DNA of 64,000 nucleotides from Acinetobacter lactucae (GCF_001605885.1 NZ_LRPE01000039.1:310001-374000), one strand, 5' to 3'; positions 30,955 through 40,065 are shown, counted from the first letter of the stretch. Made by a program: numbers and translations. The notes: generated by a model not told the origin, from the sequence alone.

Positions 30955-31794
30955 CTATTTTTTAAATGGCCACAACAACTGCTTGAAATATCGATTCGAT
31001 ATAGGGGTACGAATGCCCAAACTATCTGCAGAAACTGCTTTTTCTTCGTAGTGAAAAGTGCCAAAAATATGATCCCAAATCACAAAAACCTCGGCAAAAT
31101 TTTTACTGCCAAAGCCCTGTTTATGGTGCCAACGATGTACTTCAGCAACAGCAAATACATGTTTTAATGGCCCTGCCCGATAGTCTAAGTTGGCGTGTTG
31201 AAAACTTAAATGTACCGCAGTAAAGGTTAGCCAACAACCTATCAGCAAGGTTGGTGCCCCTAATATCGTTAACACCAATAAACTAGGTGTTGCTAGTGCA
31301 ATCGCACTAAATGGATGACGTTTTTCACCATTTAACCAATATAAGCGTTTAGGTTGATGATGAATGGCATGTAATTTCCACAACCAGCGCCGACGATGAC
31401 TCAGTTTATGCATATACCATAAACCAAAATCGATAATTATTCCCACCAGTAAAAATTGTACCCATATTGGCCATTGAATAGGCCATAATTTAGAAAAAAA
31501 CTCGAACTTCAGGATAAATTGTAAAATTGTTGCGGTTATTAGAATAAGTGCTACATTAAAAATCGCATGAAAAATGTCAGTGAATGTATCCTCTTGATCA
31601 TGTAACCATTTTTGCTGATATGGCAAAAAGCGCTCTAACATTGCAACCATAGCGCTAATGGATACAATGCATACTAGTGCGGATGGCCAATAGGGTATTT
31701 TTTGATAAGCCATCAATAATACTATTGCTAAGGTCGTAACAGATAAAATCGGATAACTCAAATAACGTATTAAAAAATGACTATACTTTAGCAT
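30955..31794 (-). CDS. Fatty acid hydroxylase / sterol desaturase superfamily membrane enzyme
   Basis: Integral-membrane di-iron oxygenase of 279 residues with about four hydrophobic segments in the first 110 residues. The eight-histidine pattern of the superfamily follows: HKLSH, HAIHH, and VHRWHH near the C-terminal third. The substrate is unknown; relatives hydroxylate fatty acids, sterols, carotenoids or alkylglycerols. It is 97 bases downstream of an AraC-type regulator on the same strand, so the pair probably forms one unit. It lies in the accessory segment beside the pyrE relic. Confidence 0.85.
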   Translation of the reverse strand: MLKYSHFLIRYLSYPILSVTTLAIVLLMAYQKIPYWPSALVCIVSISAMVAMLERFLPYQQKWLHDQEDTFTDIFHAIFNVALILITATILQFILKFEFFSKLWPIQWPIWVQFLLVGIIIDFGLWYMHKLSHRRRWLWKLHAIHHQPKRLYWLNGEKRHPFSAIALATPSLLVLTILGAPTLLIGCWLTFTAVHLSFQHANLDYRAGPLKHVFAVAEVHRWHHKQGFGSKNFAEVFVIWDHIFGTFHYEEKAVSADSLGIRTPISNRYFKQLLWPFKK

Positions 31795-31891
31795 GATGAT
31801 GTCCTCTATTTAGATTGATCACTACCATGCAGGATTGTTTGATGTTTAAATTGAATAAAACGGCTATATTTTATTTAAAAAGTGAACTTAC

Positions 31892-32656
31892 TTAAGATTC
31901 AGGCAACAAGATCATCTTGTTTTGAATGTTTTTGATAGCCGAAGGTTGTATGCCAAACATTTGCATACAGGTTCTAGAAAAATGTGCTTGATCGGTAAAG
32001 CCACTCTGATACGCTGCTGCAGTTAAATTATTTTCTTCATGTAGATTTTTAAGTGCAATAATCAAGCGTAACCACTTGCGATAACTACGTAATGAAATAC
32101 CAAAATGGGAATTGAACCAGTGTGCTAGACGACTTTCAGATAAGTGATGTAACGCTGCCAGCTCCTGACGTGAAGGAACATAATTATATAATAGATGTTG
32201 ATAGATATAGTCATTCATTAATTGAGCACGTTCACTAGCTACCATACAATCAAAATAGCACTGTAATTGAGCAAAGGCTTTGGTAATATTAGTATGCAAA
32301 AAATAAAGCCGCAATTGCTCCAGAAGCGTTGTTGGCAGTATTTGTATCTGAGAAGTTGAGGCAAAAAATTGATGTATAGCCTGCCCTAAATAATAAGTTC
32401 CATCCAAATAAATCGAGCAATACTTGCCTTTCTGTAACTGATGCACAGTATTTGCTGGAATGAAAAAACCCCTACCCGTATATAACTGCTCGTATCCAAT
32501 AATCTGCATAGATTGTAGTGAATCGAGGGGAAAAGTGATCTGATGCGCAAGATGTCGATGTGGTCTGTTATCTCCTGCTTGTCCACAAAAATAACCGTAA
32601 CCCAAACCAATAGCCATCTGACCTTGCCAATGTGATGACTGCTCTTTTTTTCTCAT
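31892..32656 (-). CDS. AraC-family transcriptional regulator
   Basis: 254 residues. The N-terminal cupin-like sensing part (HRHLAHQITFPLDS, GRGFFIPANTVHQLQKG) is followed by a C-terminal double helix-turn-helix (LSESRLAHWFNSHFGISLRSYRKWLRL and AAAYQSGFTDQAHFSRTCMQMFGIQPS, about residues 165-240). It probably controls the adjacent hydroxylase-like gene; the ligand is unknown. ATG 32656 is followed directly by a Lys/Glu-rich N-terminus. Confidence 0.88.
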   Translation of the reverse strand: MRKKEQSSHWQGQMAIGLGYGYFCGQAGDNRPHRHLAHQITFPLDSLQSMQIIGYEQLYTGRGFFIPANTVHQLQKGKYCSIYLDGTYYLGQAIHQFFASTSQIQILPTTLLEQLRLYFLHTNITKAFAQLQCYFDCMVASERAQLMNDYIYQHLLYNYVPSRQELAALHHLSESRLAHWFNSHFGISLRSYRKWLRLIIALKNLHEENNLTAAAYQSGFTDQAHFSRTCMQMFGIQPSAIKNIQNKMILLPES

Positions 32657-33013
32657 GTTTATATTTTACAAGATTAACGCTAAAATTGAATGCTTTATAA
32701 AGATATTTAAATAATTCAGTTACATTAGTATTGAGATGAAACATATAAAATTTAAAAGTCCTCAAAAATAAAAACTTGATTTCTTTTAATTTAAGAAATT
32801 CTAGAGTTAACATAATGCAGTCATACGAAATTCTTTTTAAATCAATTTCTTATTTCACTTACTTAAACCCAGTCACACTCATTGGGCTTTTTCACGTTCC
32901 ACGACTATGATTCAACCCATTTTTTACAAATTTAATGAGATCTACTCAACAATTTAATCCTCTGATAAATGAAAAAGGAAGCCATCGCTTCCTTTTTTCA
33001 ATTCAATATAGAC
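32657..33013. other. Intergenic region between AraC gene and pyrE
   Basis: Very AT-rich, about 357 bases. It holds the upstream region of the AraC gene and the pyrE terminator (32972-32999). I see no gene, and no second copy of the pyrE relic beyond the true pyrE end. Confidence 0.6.
32972..32999 (-). terminator. pyrE terminator
   Basis: Hairpin GAAAAAGGAAGC / GCTTCCTTTTTTC just downstream of the pyrE stop. Confidence 0.85.
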
Positions 33014-33664
33014 TTAGATGCCGTATTTCATACGGTAGGCTTCCATTTTCGCCAAAGCTTCACTTTCACCTTTGGCTTCCAAATAATCCATTAAATCTTT
33101 CATGGTAATGAGTGCGTGTACAGGAATTTCTAACTCTTTTTGAACTTCTTGAATTGCAGAAAGCTCACCTTGACCACGTTCTTGACGATCTAGCGCAACT
33201 AATACACCAGCGATAGTTGCACCAGCATTTTTCAAAATCGTTACGACTTCACGAATAGCAGTACCTGCGGTAATTACGTCATCAATAATCCAGACTTTTT
33301 TACCTTCAACCGCAGCACCAACTAATACACCGCCTTCACCATGATCTTTTGCTTCTTTACGGTTAAAGCCCCATGGCACGCTCTTGTTATGTGTTTGCGA
33401 CAAAGCAACAGCAGTCGCTGCTACAAACGGAATACCTTTGTAAGCTGGTCCAAAAATCACATCAACATTTTCACATTGTGTTAATTTATCGGCATAGCCT
33501 TGTGCTAAAAGAGATAAAGCTTCACCATCGTTGAGTAGGCCTGCATTAAAAAAATAAGGACTCACGCGTCCAGATTTTAAAGTAAACTCACCAAATTTAA
33601 GCACACCGCGTGATAATGCGAGTTCGATAAATGCTTGCGGGTGAAATGACACAGGCGTTGTCAT
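33014..33664 (-). CDS. pyrE: Orotate phosphoribosyltransferase
   Basis: Converts orotate plus PRPP to OMP in pyrimidine synthesis. ATG 33664 with GGAG 8-9 bases upstream gives [33 protein letters not shown] and 216 residues, matching the family; upstream in-frame codons are not needed. The PRPP loop [17 protein letters not shown] and the flexible loop [11 protein letters not shown] are intact. Divergent from the crc-like gene with only 38 bases between starts. Its 3' end is the sequence duplicated (diverged) at 30572. Confidence 0.97.
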   Translation of the reverse strand: MTTPVSFHPQAFIELALSRGVLKFGEFTLKSGRVSPYFFNAGLLNDGEALSLLAQGYADKLTQCENVDVIFGPAYKGIPFVAATAVALSQTHNKSVPWGFNRKEAKDHGEGGVLVGAAVEGKKVWIIDDVITAGTAIREVVTILKNAGATIAGVLVALDRQERGQGELSAIQEVQKELEIPVHALITMKDLMDYLEAKGESEALAKMEAYRMKYGI

Positions 33665-33702
33665 GAGGTGCTCCAAATTCACAATTGAGGTTAAATTTTC
33701 GC

Positions 33703-34527
33703 ATGATACCAAAGGATCAGTATCCAAGTGATGTAAAAATTCTTCGAGTCGTTTCCATTAACGTAAATGGCTTACGTTCTTCAGTAACGAAAGGCTTACT
33801 TGAATGGTTAGAACAATCAGATGCCGATGTCGTATGCATGCAGGAAAGCCGCATTACCCATGAACAATGGACTGAAAAATTTAGACCCGAAGGATGGCAT
33901 ACCCATCTCTTTCCAGCAGAGCGTGCAGGTTACGCGGGGACTGCGATATATAGCCGCCTACCCTTCGTTTCTGTTAAAGATGGTTTAGGGTTTGAGCTAG
34001 CAGACAGTCAAGGCCGCTTTATTTCTGCGGAATTCGATTTAGGTTTGTCACATCCGGTACATATTGCGTCATTATACTTACCTTCGGGCTCAAGTGGTGA
34101 AGAAGCGCAAGCACGTAAAGATTTATTTTTAGGTGAATACGCAAAAATCTTGAAACAATGGCGTGATGAGAATAAGTCAGTCATCATTTGTGGTGACTAC
34201 AACATTGTTCATAAACGAATAGATATCAAAAACTGGTCAGGTAACCAGAAATCATCTGGTTGTTTACCACATGAACGTGCATGGCTTGACCATATTTATG
34301 ATGAACTTGGCTATGTCGATACCTTCCGTGTAGTTCGCGCAGAAGCAGAACTTTATTCATGGTGGTCAAATCGCGGTCAAGCCCGTGCAAAAAATGTAGG
34401 GTGGCGTATTGACTATCAAGCGTGTTCACCAGACTGGAAAACACGTGTAATCAACGCATGGGTCTTTAAAGATCAATGGTTTAGTGACCATGCACCTGTC
34501 ATTATTGACTATAAAATTCAAGAGTAA
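33703..34527 (+). CDS. crc: Crc / exodeoxyribonuclease III family protein with intact catalytic residues
   Basis: A 274-residue endonuclease/exonuclease/phosphatase-fold protein. The position divergent to pyrE matches Pseudomonas crc, the catabolite-repression factor that works with Hfq. Unlike Pseudomonas Crc, the ExoIII active site is preserved here: N20 (INVNG), E48 (MQES), Y125 (LYLPSG), D165 and N167 (CGDYN), D237 (WRIDY), and D262-H263 (SDHAP). It may thus be a working AP endonuclease, a Crc, or both. I start at ATG 33703; TTG 33685 is also in frame. The symbol follows synteny; activity is uncertain. Confidence 0.8.
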   Translation: MIPKDQYPSDVKILRVVSINVNGLRSSVTKGLLEWLEQSDADVVCMQESRITHEQWTEKFRPEGWHTHLFPAERAGYAGTAIYSRLPFVSVKDGLGFELADSQGRFISAEFDLGLSHPVHIASLYLPSGSSGEEAQARKDLFLGEYAKILKQWRDENKSVIICGDYNIVHKRIDIKNWSGNQKSSGCLPHERAWLDHIYDELGYVDTFRVVRAEAELYSWWSNRGQARAKNVGWRIDYQACSPDWKTRVINAWVFKDQWFSDHAPVIIDYKIQE

Positions 34528-34547
34528 GTGAACACTTGTTCACTTAC
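34524..34547. promoter_or_regulatory. Perfect palindrome and CTTACA repeats upstream of the sRNA candidate
   Basis: The arms GTAAGTGAACA and TGTTCACTTAC are perfectly inverted around a 2-base centre, and they overlap the crc-like stop codon. The half-site CTTACA recurs at 34561 and 34592 (three copies in 55 bases), the first two each followed by TGTCGTTTT. This could be an operator for a dimeric regulator (TetR-like or GacA-like) or a hairpin; there is no T-tract typical of a terminator. Confidence 0.5.
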
Positions 34548-34617
34548 ATTGTCGTTTTCGCTTACAGCACATGTCGTTTTTGAGTATTTTTCTTACACAG
34601 CTTTAACGGCATTATAG

Positions 34618-34776
34618 CCCCACGGCACAGGGAAGCAGTCAGGATGACGCAAAAGGATAGGACGCCGTAGGAAGATAAAATAAACTTATGATAAGTTTAT
34701 TTGCAAGGATGTGACATTGGACGTTGAAATGAGACCCGCATGATCAGGATGATTAAATGCGGGTTTTCTCTTTTTT
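34618..34776 (+). ncRNA. Candidate CsrA/RsmA-sequestering sRNA (RsmY/CsrB-like)
   Basis: Non-coding stretch of about 155 bases with eight GGA motifs (AGGGA, TCAGGATGA, AAGGATAGGA, TAGGA, AAGGA, TTGGA, TCAGGATGAT). Two sit in hairpin loops: GTC-AGGAT-GAC (34638-34648) and ATC-AGGAT-GAT inside the terminator. Other elements are the closing pair ACGGC (34622-34626) with GCCGT (34664-34668), a 10-bp-arm hairpin at 34680-34700, and an intrinsic terminator, ACCCGCAT/ATGCGGGT (34734-34764) plus a T-rich tail. The transcript start near 34618 is estimated from a TATAGC-like -10. GGA-in-loop repetition is the hallmark of Csr/Rsm decoys. The function is inferred, not shown. Confidence 0.72.
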
Positions 34777-34979
34777 AGTCTCTTATTTTGCGCTAAGTTT
34801 TTTAGTTTTAACTTCTTCTTATTAAGCTCATTATCGCCTTGTCTTATGACAATAACATGACACCTCACTTTTGATTAATCATTAATTTTCATTTGTTTTA
34901 AAAGTATCGGTATAAAGTAGTGCTTGAAAGCATTTTGGGTTAGGCTGTGTGCTCTCTCTTTTTGACATGGTCCGATAAA

Positions 34980-35330
34980 ATGTTAAAAATTTATGGAATT
35001 AAAAACTGTAACTCAATGAAAAAAGCATTTGATGCCTTACAGACTAAAGGGCTGAGCTACGATTTTCATGATTATAAAAAACAAGGTATTGATGCAGATA
35101 CCTTAAAGATCTGGTTAAAAGAAATTGGACAAGATACTGTTCTCAACAAAAAAGGGACGACTTGGCGCAAGCTTTCAGAGGAAGAACAAAATCGTGCTCT
35201 AAGCAGTGAAGAAAGCCTCATTGAAGCACTCATTGCTCAACCAAGTTTGATTAAAAGACCCGTGTTAAAAACTTCTCAAGGCTTTATTGTAGGTTTTGAT
35301 GAAACCGCTTATCAAAATATTCAAGCGTAA
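34980..35330 (+). CDS. ArsC/Spx-family protein (YffB-like)
   Basis: A 116-residue thioredoxin-fold protein of the ArsC/Spx family. IYGIKNCNSMKKAFDAL (single Cys about residue 10, no CxxC), LNKKGTTWRKL, and PSLIKRPVLKT...FIVGFDETAYQ match E. coli YffB. Not a proven arsenate reductase; YffB-type proteins may use glutathione. ATG 34980 is chosen over an upstream ATG at 34947 because family members begin right at (M)xKIYGIKNC. Follows the sRNA candidate. Confidence 0.87.
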   Translation: MLKIYGIKNCNSMKKAFDALQTKGLSYDFHDYKKQGIDADTLKIWLKEIGQDTVLNKKGTTWRKLSEEEQNRALSSEESLIEALIAQPSLIKRPVLKTSQGFIVGFDETAYQNIQA

Positions 35331-35360
35331 AAAAACGAGCCATTTGGCTCGTTTTTTTAT
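35328..35360. terminator. Bidirectional terminator
   Basis: AAAAAAACGAGCC / GGCTCGTTTTTTT hairpin between the convergent YffB-like and DUF2147 genes. Confidence 0.9.
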
Positions 35361-35368
35361 TAAAACTT

Positions 35369-35806
35369 TTAGTTCGCGCGAATCCATGTTTGGTTACGAC
35401 CAAGTGCAGAAACGCCAATATAACCACGTAATTTAAGCTTTTTACCGCCATCGGTTAACTCACCTTTCAGTTTGTAAGTTTTACCTGATTTTGGGTCTAA
35501 AATCGTACCGTTTTCATAACTGTTACCACCTACATTTTTTAAATTATGTACAATGGTGACACCTTTAAGTGGTTTGTTTTTATATGGACCTTCACATTTT
35601 GTACAAGCGTTTTCTTCGCCCGGTGTCAAAATGTTTTGAATGGTTGCAGTTAAGGTTCCGTCCTTCTGTTCCGTAAATTTCACTACGGCTTTTGGCTTGT
35701 TGGTCTGATCATCAATCGTTTTCCATACCGTTCCATTGAGTGTATCAGCCGCATTGGCAAATGCAGCCATACCAATGAGTCCTAGAGCTAAAGCAATCTT
35801 TTTCAT
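35369..35806 (-). CDS. Secreted DUF2147 protein
   Basis: A 145-residue exported protein. The signal peptide is MKKIALALGLIGMAAFANA, then DTLNGTVWKTIDDQTNKPKAVVKFTEQ, a CTKC pair (CxxC), and the C-terminal KLKLRGYIGVSALGRNQTWIR, the typical DUF2147 ending. Function is unknown; the family is widespread in periplasms. The start ATG 35806 follows AAGGA; the longer upstream reading frame lacks a signal peptide and is rejected. Confidence 0.88.
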   Translation of the reverse strand: MKKIALALGLIGMAAFANAADTLNGTVWKTIDDQTNKPKAVVKFTEQKDGTLTATIQNILTPGEENACTKCEGPYKNKPLKGVTIVHNLKNVGGNSYENGTILDPKSGKTYKLKGELTDGGKKLKLRGYIGVSALGRNQTWIRAN

Positions 35807-35958
35807 TTTTGTAATATCCTTGGGTCTTTCAAGATTTTTAGTATTCAGAAGTCGCAAAGATATTGCAATTTTTGAATGTGACTGTTTCGTGTAACCTTGT
35901 AATCTTGCAAAATAAAATTTACAAGAAAACAAGAAACTAGCATAAAAATGGATGCTCT

Positions 35959-36870
35959 ATGAATATACCAAATGTTTGGAAATATTATTTTACAGAAACT
36001 TTTCTTAAAACAACAATTCGCAAGCCAAGCCAGCTAAATTTGCCGGCTACTGCCTTACGTCCCGTTCTAGATCAGATGTGTCGTGCTTTTCCACGACAAA
36101 AAAATGTTTCTGTGCGCCCAATTCGGTTGGCAGGCATTAAAGGTGAAGAAATCAAACCGCAAGATTCTGCGACTCAGCTGATTTTTCACATTCATGGCGG
36201 TGCTTTTTTCCTTGGCAGCGTCAAAACACATCATGCTTTTATGACAGATTTGGCTGCTCGCACCCAAATGCAAGTTATTCATGTGGACTATCCACTTGCA
36301 CCAGAGCATCCTTATCCTGAGGCAACTGAAGCTCTATATGACATCTATCAATCTTTAGTGGTACAAGGCATTCAGCCGAAAGATATTATTTTATCGGGTG
36401 ATTCATGCGGGGCAAATTTAGCACTAGCACTTTGCTTACGTTTAAAAGAACAACCGGAGCTCATGCCAAGTGGTCTGATTTTATTGTCTCCATTTTTGGA
36501 TTTAACACTCACGAGTGAGTCTCTCAGATTTAATAAAAAACATGATGCGTTATTGTCTATTGAAGCCCTACAAACAGGTACGCAATACTATATAGGCAAT
36601 CATATTGCAGCTGATGATCCACGCGTTTCGCCTATTTTCGATGACTTGCATGGCCTACCGCCCACTTTGGTTCAAGTGGGGTCGAAAGAAATCTTATTAG
36701 ACGATGCCAAACGTTTTAGAGAAAAAGCTGAAGATGCTGGCGTTAAAGTTCAATTCAAACTTTATACAGGCATGTGGCATAACTTCCAGATGTTTAATGC
36801 ATGGTTTGATGAGGCAAAACAAGCATTGGCAGATATTGCTGAATTTGCCCACGAACTCGATAAAACTTAA
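35959..36870 (+). CDS. HSL-family alpha/beta hydrolase (esterase)
   Basis: 303-residue cytoplasmic carboxylesterase of the hormone-sensitive-lipase type. It has the oxyanion-hole motif HIHGGAFF (about residue 78), the nucleophile elbow GDSCG (about 150), and a late Asp/His pair (DDAKRF, WHNFQ). No signal peptide. Substrates are unknown; relatives hydrolyse short acyl esters. Monocistronic, divergent from the DUF2147 gene. Confidence 0.87.
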   Translation: MNIPNVWKYYFTETFLKTTIRKPSQLNLPATALRPVLDQMCRAFPRQKNVSVRPIRLAGIKGEEIKPQDSATQLIFHIHGGAFFLGSVKTHHAFMTDLAARTQMQVIHVDYPLAPEHPYPEATEALYDIYQSLVVQGIQPKDIILSGDSCGANLALALCLRLKEQPELMPSGLILLSPFLDLTLTSESLRFNKKHDALLSIEALQTGTQYYIGNHIAADDPRVSPIFDDLHGLPPTLVQVGSKEILLDDAKRFREKAEDAGVKVQFKLYTGMWHNFQMFNAWFDEAKQALADIAEFAHELDKT

Positions 36871-37050
36871 TTTATCTATATCTATAAATGATGTGGAGAG
36901 TGAACAAAACTTTTCGCATCATTTTCTTTATAAAAAGTCATCATCTATAAAATGAAAATCATGGTATGTTTAAAATATAAATTATTTAAACAATCCAATT
37001 TTAGGATGGTCTAACAAAGAGGCATCTATATTTAGGAGCCCTTACTTACT

Positions 37051-38244
37051 ATGAAAAATCGTTTAATCACTCATCCCATTCATAGAACAAAACAGGTGAT
37101 AATCGATTTCATCCACAATAATCACATCATCAACTGGACACCATTACAAAAAAGTGCACTGATGCTCACACTTGCCTGTGCGATGAATTTCAGTTGGATT
37201 TTATGGAAAGGCTATATTTTAATTACACCCAGTGTCTGGCAATGGGCGAATCTGCCTTTAGTTGAATCACAAATCTGGCTCAATTTATTTACCTTATTTT
37301 TATTAATCATTTTAATTATTCCCTGTTATCGCTACAAAAATGATGAATGGGCTCAGAGAGTTATTCCTTTCATTAGTGTGCAGTTCTTTACACTCATGCT
37401 ATGTCATGATGGGTATTTAATTGGCAGCATTAGTCCAGCCACTATGGTCGGCTATGTAGGCACGATTGGAGTCGGTCTGGTGTTATTTGACCGTAAAATC
37501 GTTTATAGCGCCCTTGTCCCTGCGACGATTATTTTAACGGTGTGTACGTATTTAAGTATGAAAGGTTTTTTGCCTTATGCGCCTTTATTTAATCTGATTG
37601 CTATGCAACGTGCTCAAACTAACCCATTTTGGTTAGGAAGTATGGCTTTTTTTATTATGCCCATCTTATTGGCCTGTTTTATTTTATTTGAAATATTACT
37701 TACCCAATGGCGTCAGCGAGAAACTTATATTCAGCGTTTAAGCCAAATTGACCCTTTAACTAATGTATTAAATAGACGTAGTTTAAATACGTATTTAGAG
37801 TCGCTACACCAACAACAATTTGATTATGCAGTGATACTTCTTGATATCGATCATTTTAAAAAAATTAATGATATATACGGCCATCACCAAGGTGATCAGG
37901 TTTTAATTGAAATTGCTCAATGTCTTTCCGAGAACTTGCGTAGTGAGGATATTATTGGACGTTTTGGCGGGGAAGAATTTATTTTACTACTTCCCCACAC
38001 CGATATTATTCAAGCAGAAAAAATTGCTGAACGCTGTCGCCACGCCTTAGAAGAACTGACCGTTTTTAGTACTCAAAATAACCCCATTCATATTAGTGCG
38101 AGCTTTGGGGTAAGTAGCTCAGCTTTTGCACAGGACCCTTATCTAGTTATTCGTCAGGCAGACCAAGCACTCTATGCGATAAAAGCTTCTGGACGCAATC
38201 AAGTACGTACATTTCATCAGATCGAAACGATGAATACCTTATGA
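37051..38244 (+). CDS. Membrane-bound GGDEF diguanylate cyclase
   Basis: 397 residues. Five to six predicted membrane helices (about residues 36-215) are followed by a GGDEF domain. The active site GGEEF is at 306-310 and an inhibitory I-site RSED at 297-300, exactly five residues before it, so an active, product-inhibited c-di-GMP synthase is expected. The N-terminal membrane sensor is of no family I can name. AGGAG lies 12 bases before ATG. The stop overlaps the 3' end of dsbD by six bases (convergent). Confidence 0.92.
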   Translation: MKNRLITHPIHRTKQVIIDFIHNNHIINWTPLQKSALMLTLACAMNFSWILWKGYILITPSVWQWANLPLVESQIWLNLFTLFLLIILIIPCYRYKNDEWAQRVIPFISVQFFTLMLCHDGYLIGSISPATMVGYVGTIGVGLVLFDRKIVYSALVPATIILTVCTYLSMKGFLPYAPLFNLIAMQRAQTNPFWLGSMAFFIMPILLACFILFEILLTQWRQRETYIQRLSQIDPLTNVLNRRSLNTYLESLHQQQFDYAVILLDIDHFKKINDIYGHHQGDQVLIEIAQCLSENLRSEDIIGRFGGEEFILLLPHTDIIQAEKIAERCRHALEELTVFSTQNNPIHISASFGVSSSAFAQDPYLVIRQADQALYAIKASGRNQVRTFHQIETMNTL

Positions 38245-40065
38245 ATCTTTTAGTTTTGCCAAGCTCGCAAGTTGTTGCAAAAGCTCTTGCTGACTAAAAG
38301 CCCCCGTTAAACGTAAAGCACGAATCTCTTTTTGCTCTGGGCTTAAAAATAGATAGGTCGGTGGACCTAAAATATTCCATTGTTTGAGTAGCGCTTCATG
38401 TGACTGGTCATAATGACTCAAATCAAGCTTAATTAAATAATATGGTGCTAGCGCAGCCTGAACCTCAGGTGATTTTAAAATACGATGCTCAATCGGTTGG
38501 CAGGCAACACACCAGTCTGCATAGACATCAACTACAATAGCTCGATCTGTAGGCGCTGCTGCTAAAATTTTCTCAAAGTCCGCTGCTGTAGTTGCAATAT
38601 GCCACTCGGCCATATGATTAGAACTTTGCAAAGTTCGATTTTGAATGTGTTGGTATTGGTTATAGGCTACAAAAGGTGTAACGATTAATAATAAAATCGC
38701 GTAGAGCCATTGTAGCTGTCCTTTTTTCCAGAAAAACTGATAAACAGCATAGGCTATAAAAGCGAGACCTAATACAAGACTAAGTGCTTGCATGCCCCAA
38801 TCTGGCAATAAAGGACGAATAAAATAAAGGCTTAACCCCAACATCAGAAAAGCAAAAATCACTTTAATCTGATGCATCCAGTCGCCCGCTTTAGGCAAGA
38901 ATTTTGCCCCTAAAATACTTGCCAGCAACAACGGAATTCCCATTCCAAAACCTAGGCAGAATAAAAGCAAAGCGCCTTGCCACTGATTTTGCGTTTGAGA
39001 AATAAATAATAAAGTTCCAGCCAGAGGTGCAGTCATACAAGGACCCACCAAGAGTGCAGAAACCACACCCATGACGCCAGCACCCACTAAAGTGCCACCT
39101 TGTTGCATTGACTGAATACGGTCAAGTCGGTTTAACCATGTTTGCGGTAAACGAAGCTCAAACAAACCAAATAAGTTCAGAGCAAAGATAATAAACAGCA
39201 AACTAAAAGCAATTAAAGTTGCTGGCTGTTGTAACCAGCGTTGGAAATTTAAGCCTGCCGAAGAAGCAATTAAACCCAAGCCTGCGTAAACCAATGCCAT
39301 GCTACACACAAAAGTAAGTGCAATGGTCCACGCTTTTAAACCTTTATGCTCTCGAATAATCAACGAAGTCAAAATAGGTAGCATTGGTAAAGAACATGGC
39401 GTGAATGCGAGCAACATGCCTAAACCTAAAAATAATAAAACCCCATACCACAGCGAGTTTTCAATTAACTTGGCTGACCAGATCTGATCTTGCGCAATTT
39501 GAGGTGTAGTTGTATCAGCTACTGCCTCTGTACTCTGCTCTTTTTCTAAAGATTCTGAACCCGAGGAAGCGTCTGATTGTGTATTTGCTAAATCCAGTAA
39601 TCTTTTTGGCGCTGTTCCTGCTTGATTTTGTACACCCACTAGGCCATCAGCATCGGTTTGAAACTCAATGGTTTGGGGCGGATAACAAATACGGTCTTTG
39701 GCACAGCCCTGCCAAGTCACACTATAGTGTTCTGAAGGCTTAGTCTTAATTTGGAAATTAACTTGATGGTAGTAAACCTGACTTTGCCCATAGTTTTCAT
39801 CATATTGGGCAATCGCTTTAGGTAACTTTAAAGCTAAAGGTTGAGTACCTTGTTGTACGGAAAATTTATGCTGATAAAGATAGTAATTTGGCTGAATCTG
39901 CCAAGATAAATTCGCAGTATGCGGCTCAGAAGATTCAACCGAAAATGAAAAAGCTTGTTCGGGTGAAAGTAGCTTATCTTGCGCAGAAACCAACTGGCTA
40001 AATACACAAACAGCAACTGCTAGAAAATAAAGAATTCCCTGATGAATAAGCTTTTTCATTAACAT
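38239..40065 (-). CDS. dsbD: Thiol:disulfide interchange protein DsbD
   Basis: Carries electrons from cytoplasmic thioredoxin to periplasmic DsbC/DsbG. 608 residues: signal peptide (1-28), N-terminal alpha domain with the Cys pair GCAKDRICYPPQ, eight-helix membrane core with TPCSLPMLP and VGPCMTAPLAG (the two redox Cys), and a C-terminal thioredoxin domain with ADWCVACQ. ATG 40065 and ATG 40059 are both possible starts. dsbB, the oxidising-side partner, is at 62 kb. Confidence 0.95.
   Translation of the reverse strand: MLMKKLIHQGILYFLAVAVCVFSQLVSAQDKLLSPEQAFSFSVESSEPHTANLSWQIQPNYYLYQHKFSVQQGTQPLALKLPKAIAQYDENYGQSQVYYHQVNFQIKTKPSEHYSVTWQGCAKDRICYPPQTIEFQTDADGLVGVQNQAGTAPKRLLDLANTQSDASSGSESLEKEQSTEAVADTTTPQIAQDQIWSAKLIENSLWYGVLLFLGLGMLLAFTPCSLPMLPILTSLIIREHKGLKAWTIALTFVCSMALVYAGLGLIASSAGLNFQRWLQQPATLIAFSLLFIIFALNLFGLFELRLPQTWLNRLDRIQSMQQGGTLVGAGVMGVVSALLVGPCMTAPLAGTLLFISQTQNQWQGALLLFCLGFGMGIPLLLASILGAKFLPKAGDWMHQIKVIFAFLMLGLSLYFIRPLLPDWGMQALSLVLGLAFIAYAVYQFFWKKGQLQWLYAILLLIVTPFVAYNQYQHIQNRTLQSSNHMAEWHIATTAADFEKILAAAPTDRAIVVDVYADWCVACQPIEHRILKSPEVQAALAPYYLIKLDLSHYDQSHEALLKQWNILGPPTYLFLSPEQKEIRALRLTGAFSQQELLQQLASLAKLKDS

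Noticed and set aside
32568..32813. 81-codon minus-strand frame at the AraC gene start
   Set aside because: Out of frame with the AraC protein, low-complexity product, lies mainly in AT-rich upstream DNA.
34686..34868. 60-codon minus-strand reading frame in the intergenic region
   Set aside because: Lys/Asn-rich low-complexity product without ribosome site; it runs antisense to the terminator of the sRNA candidate.
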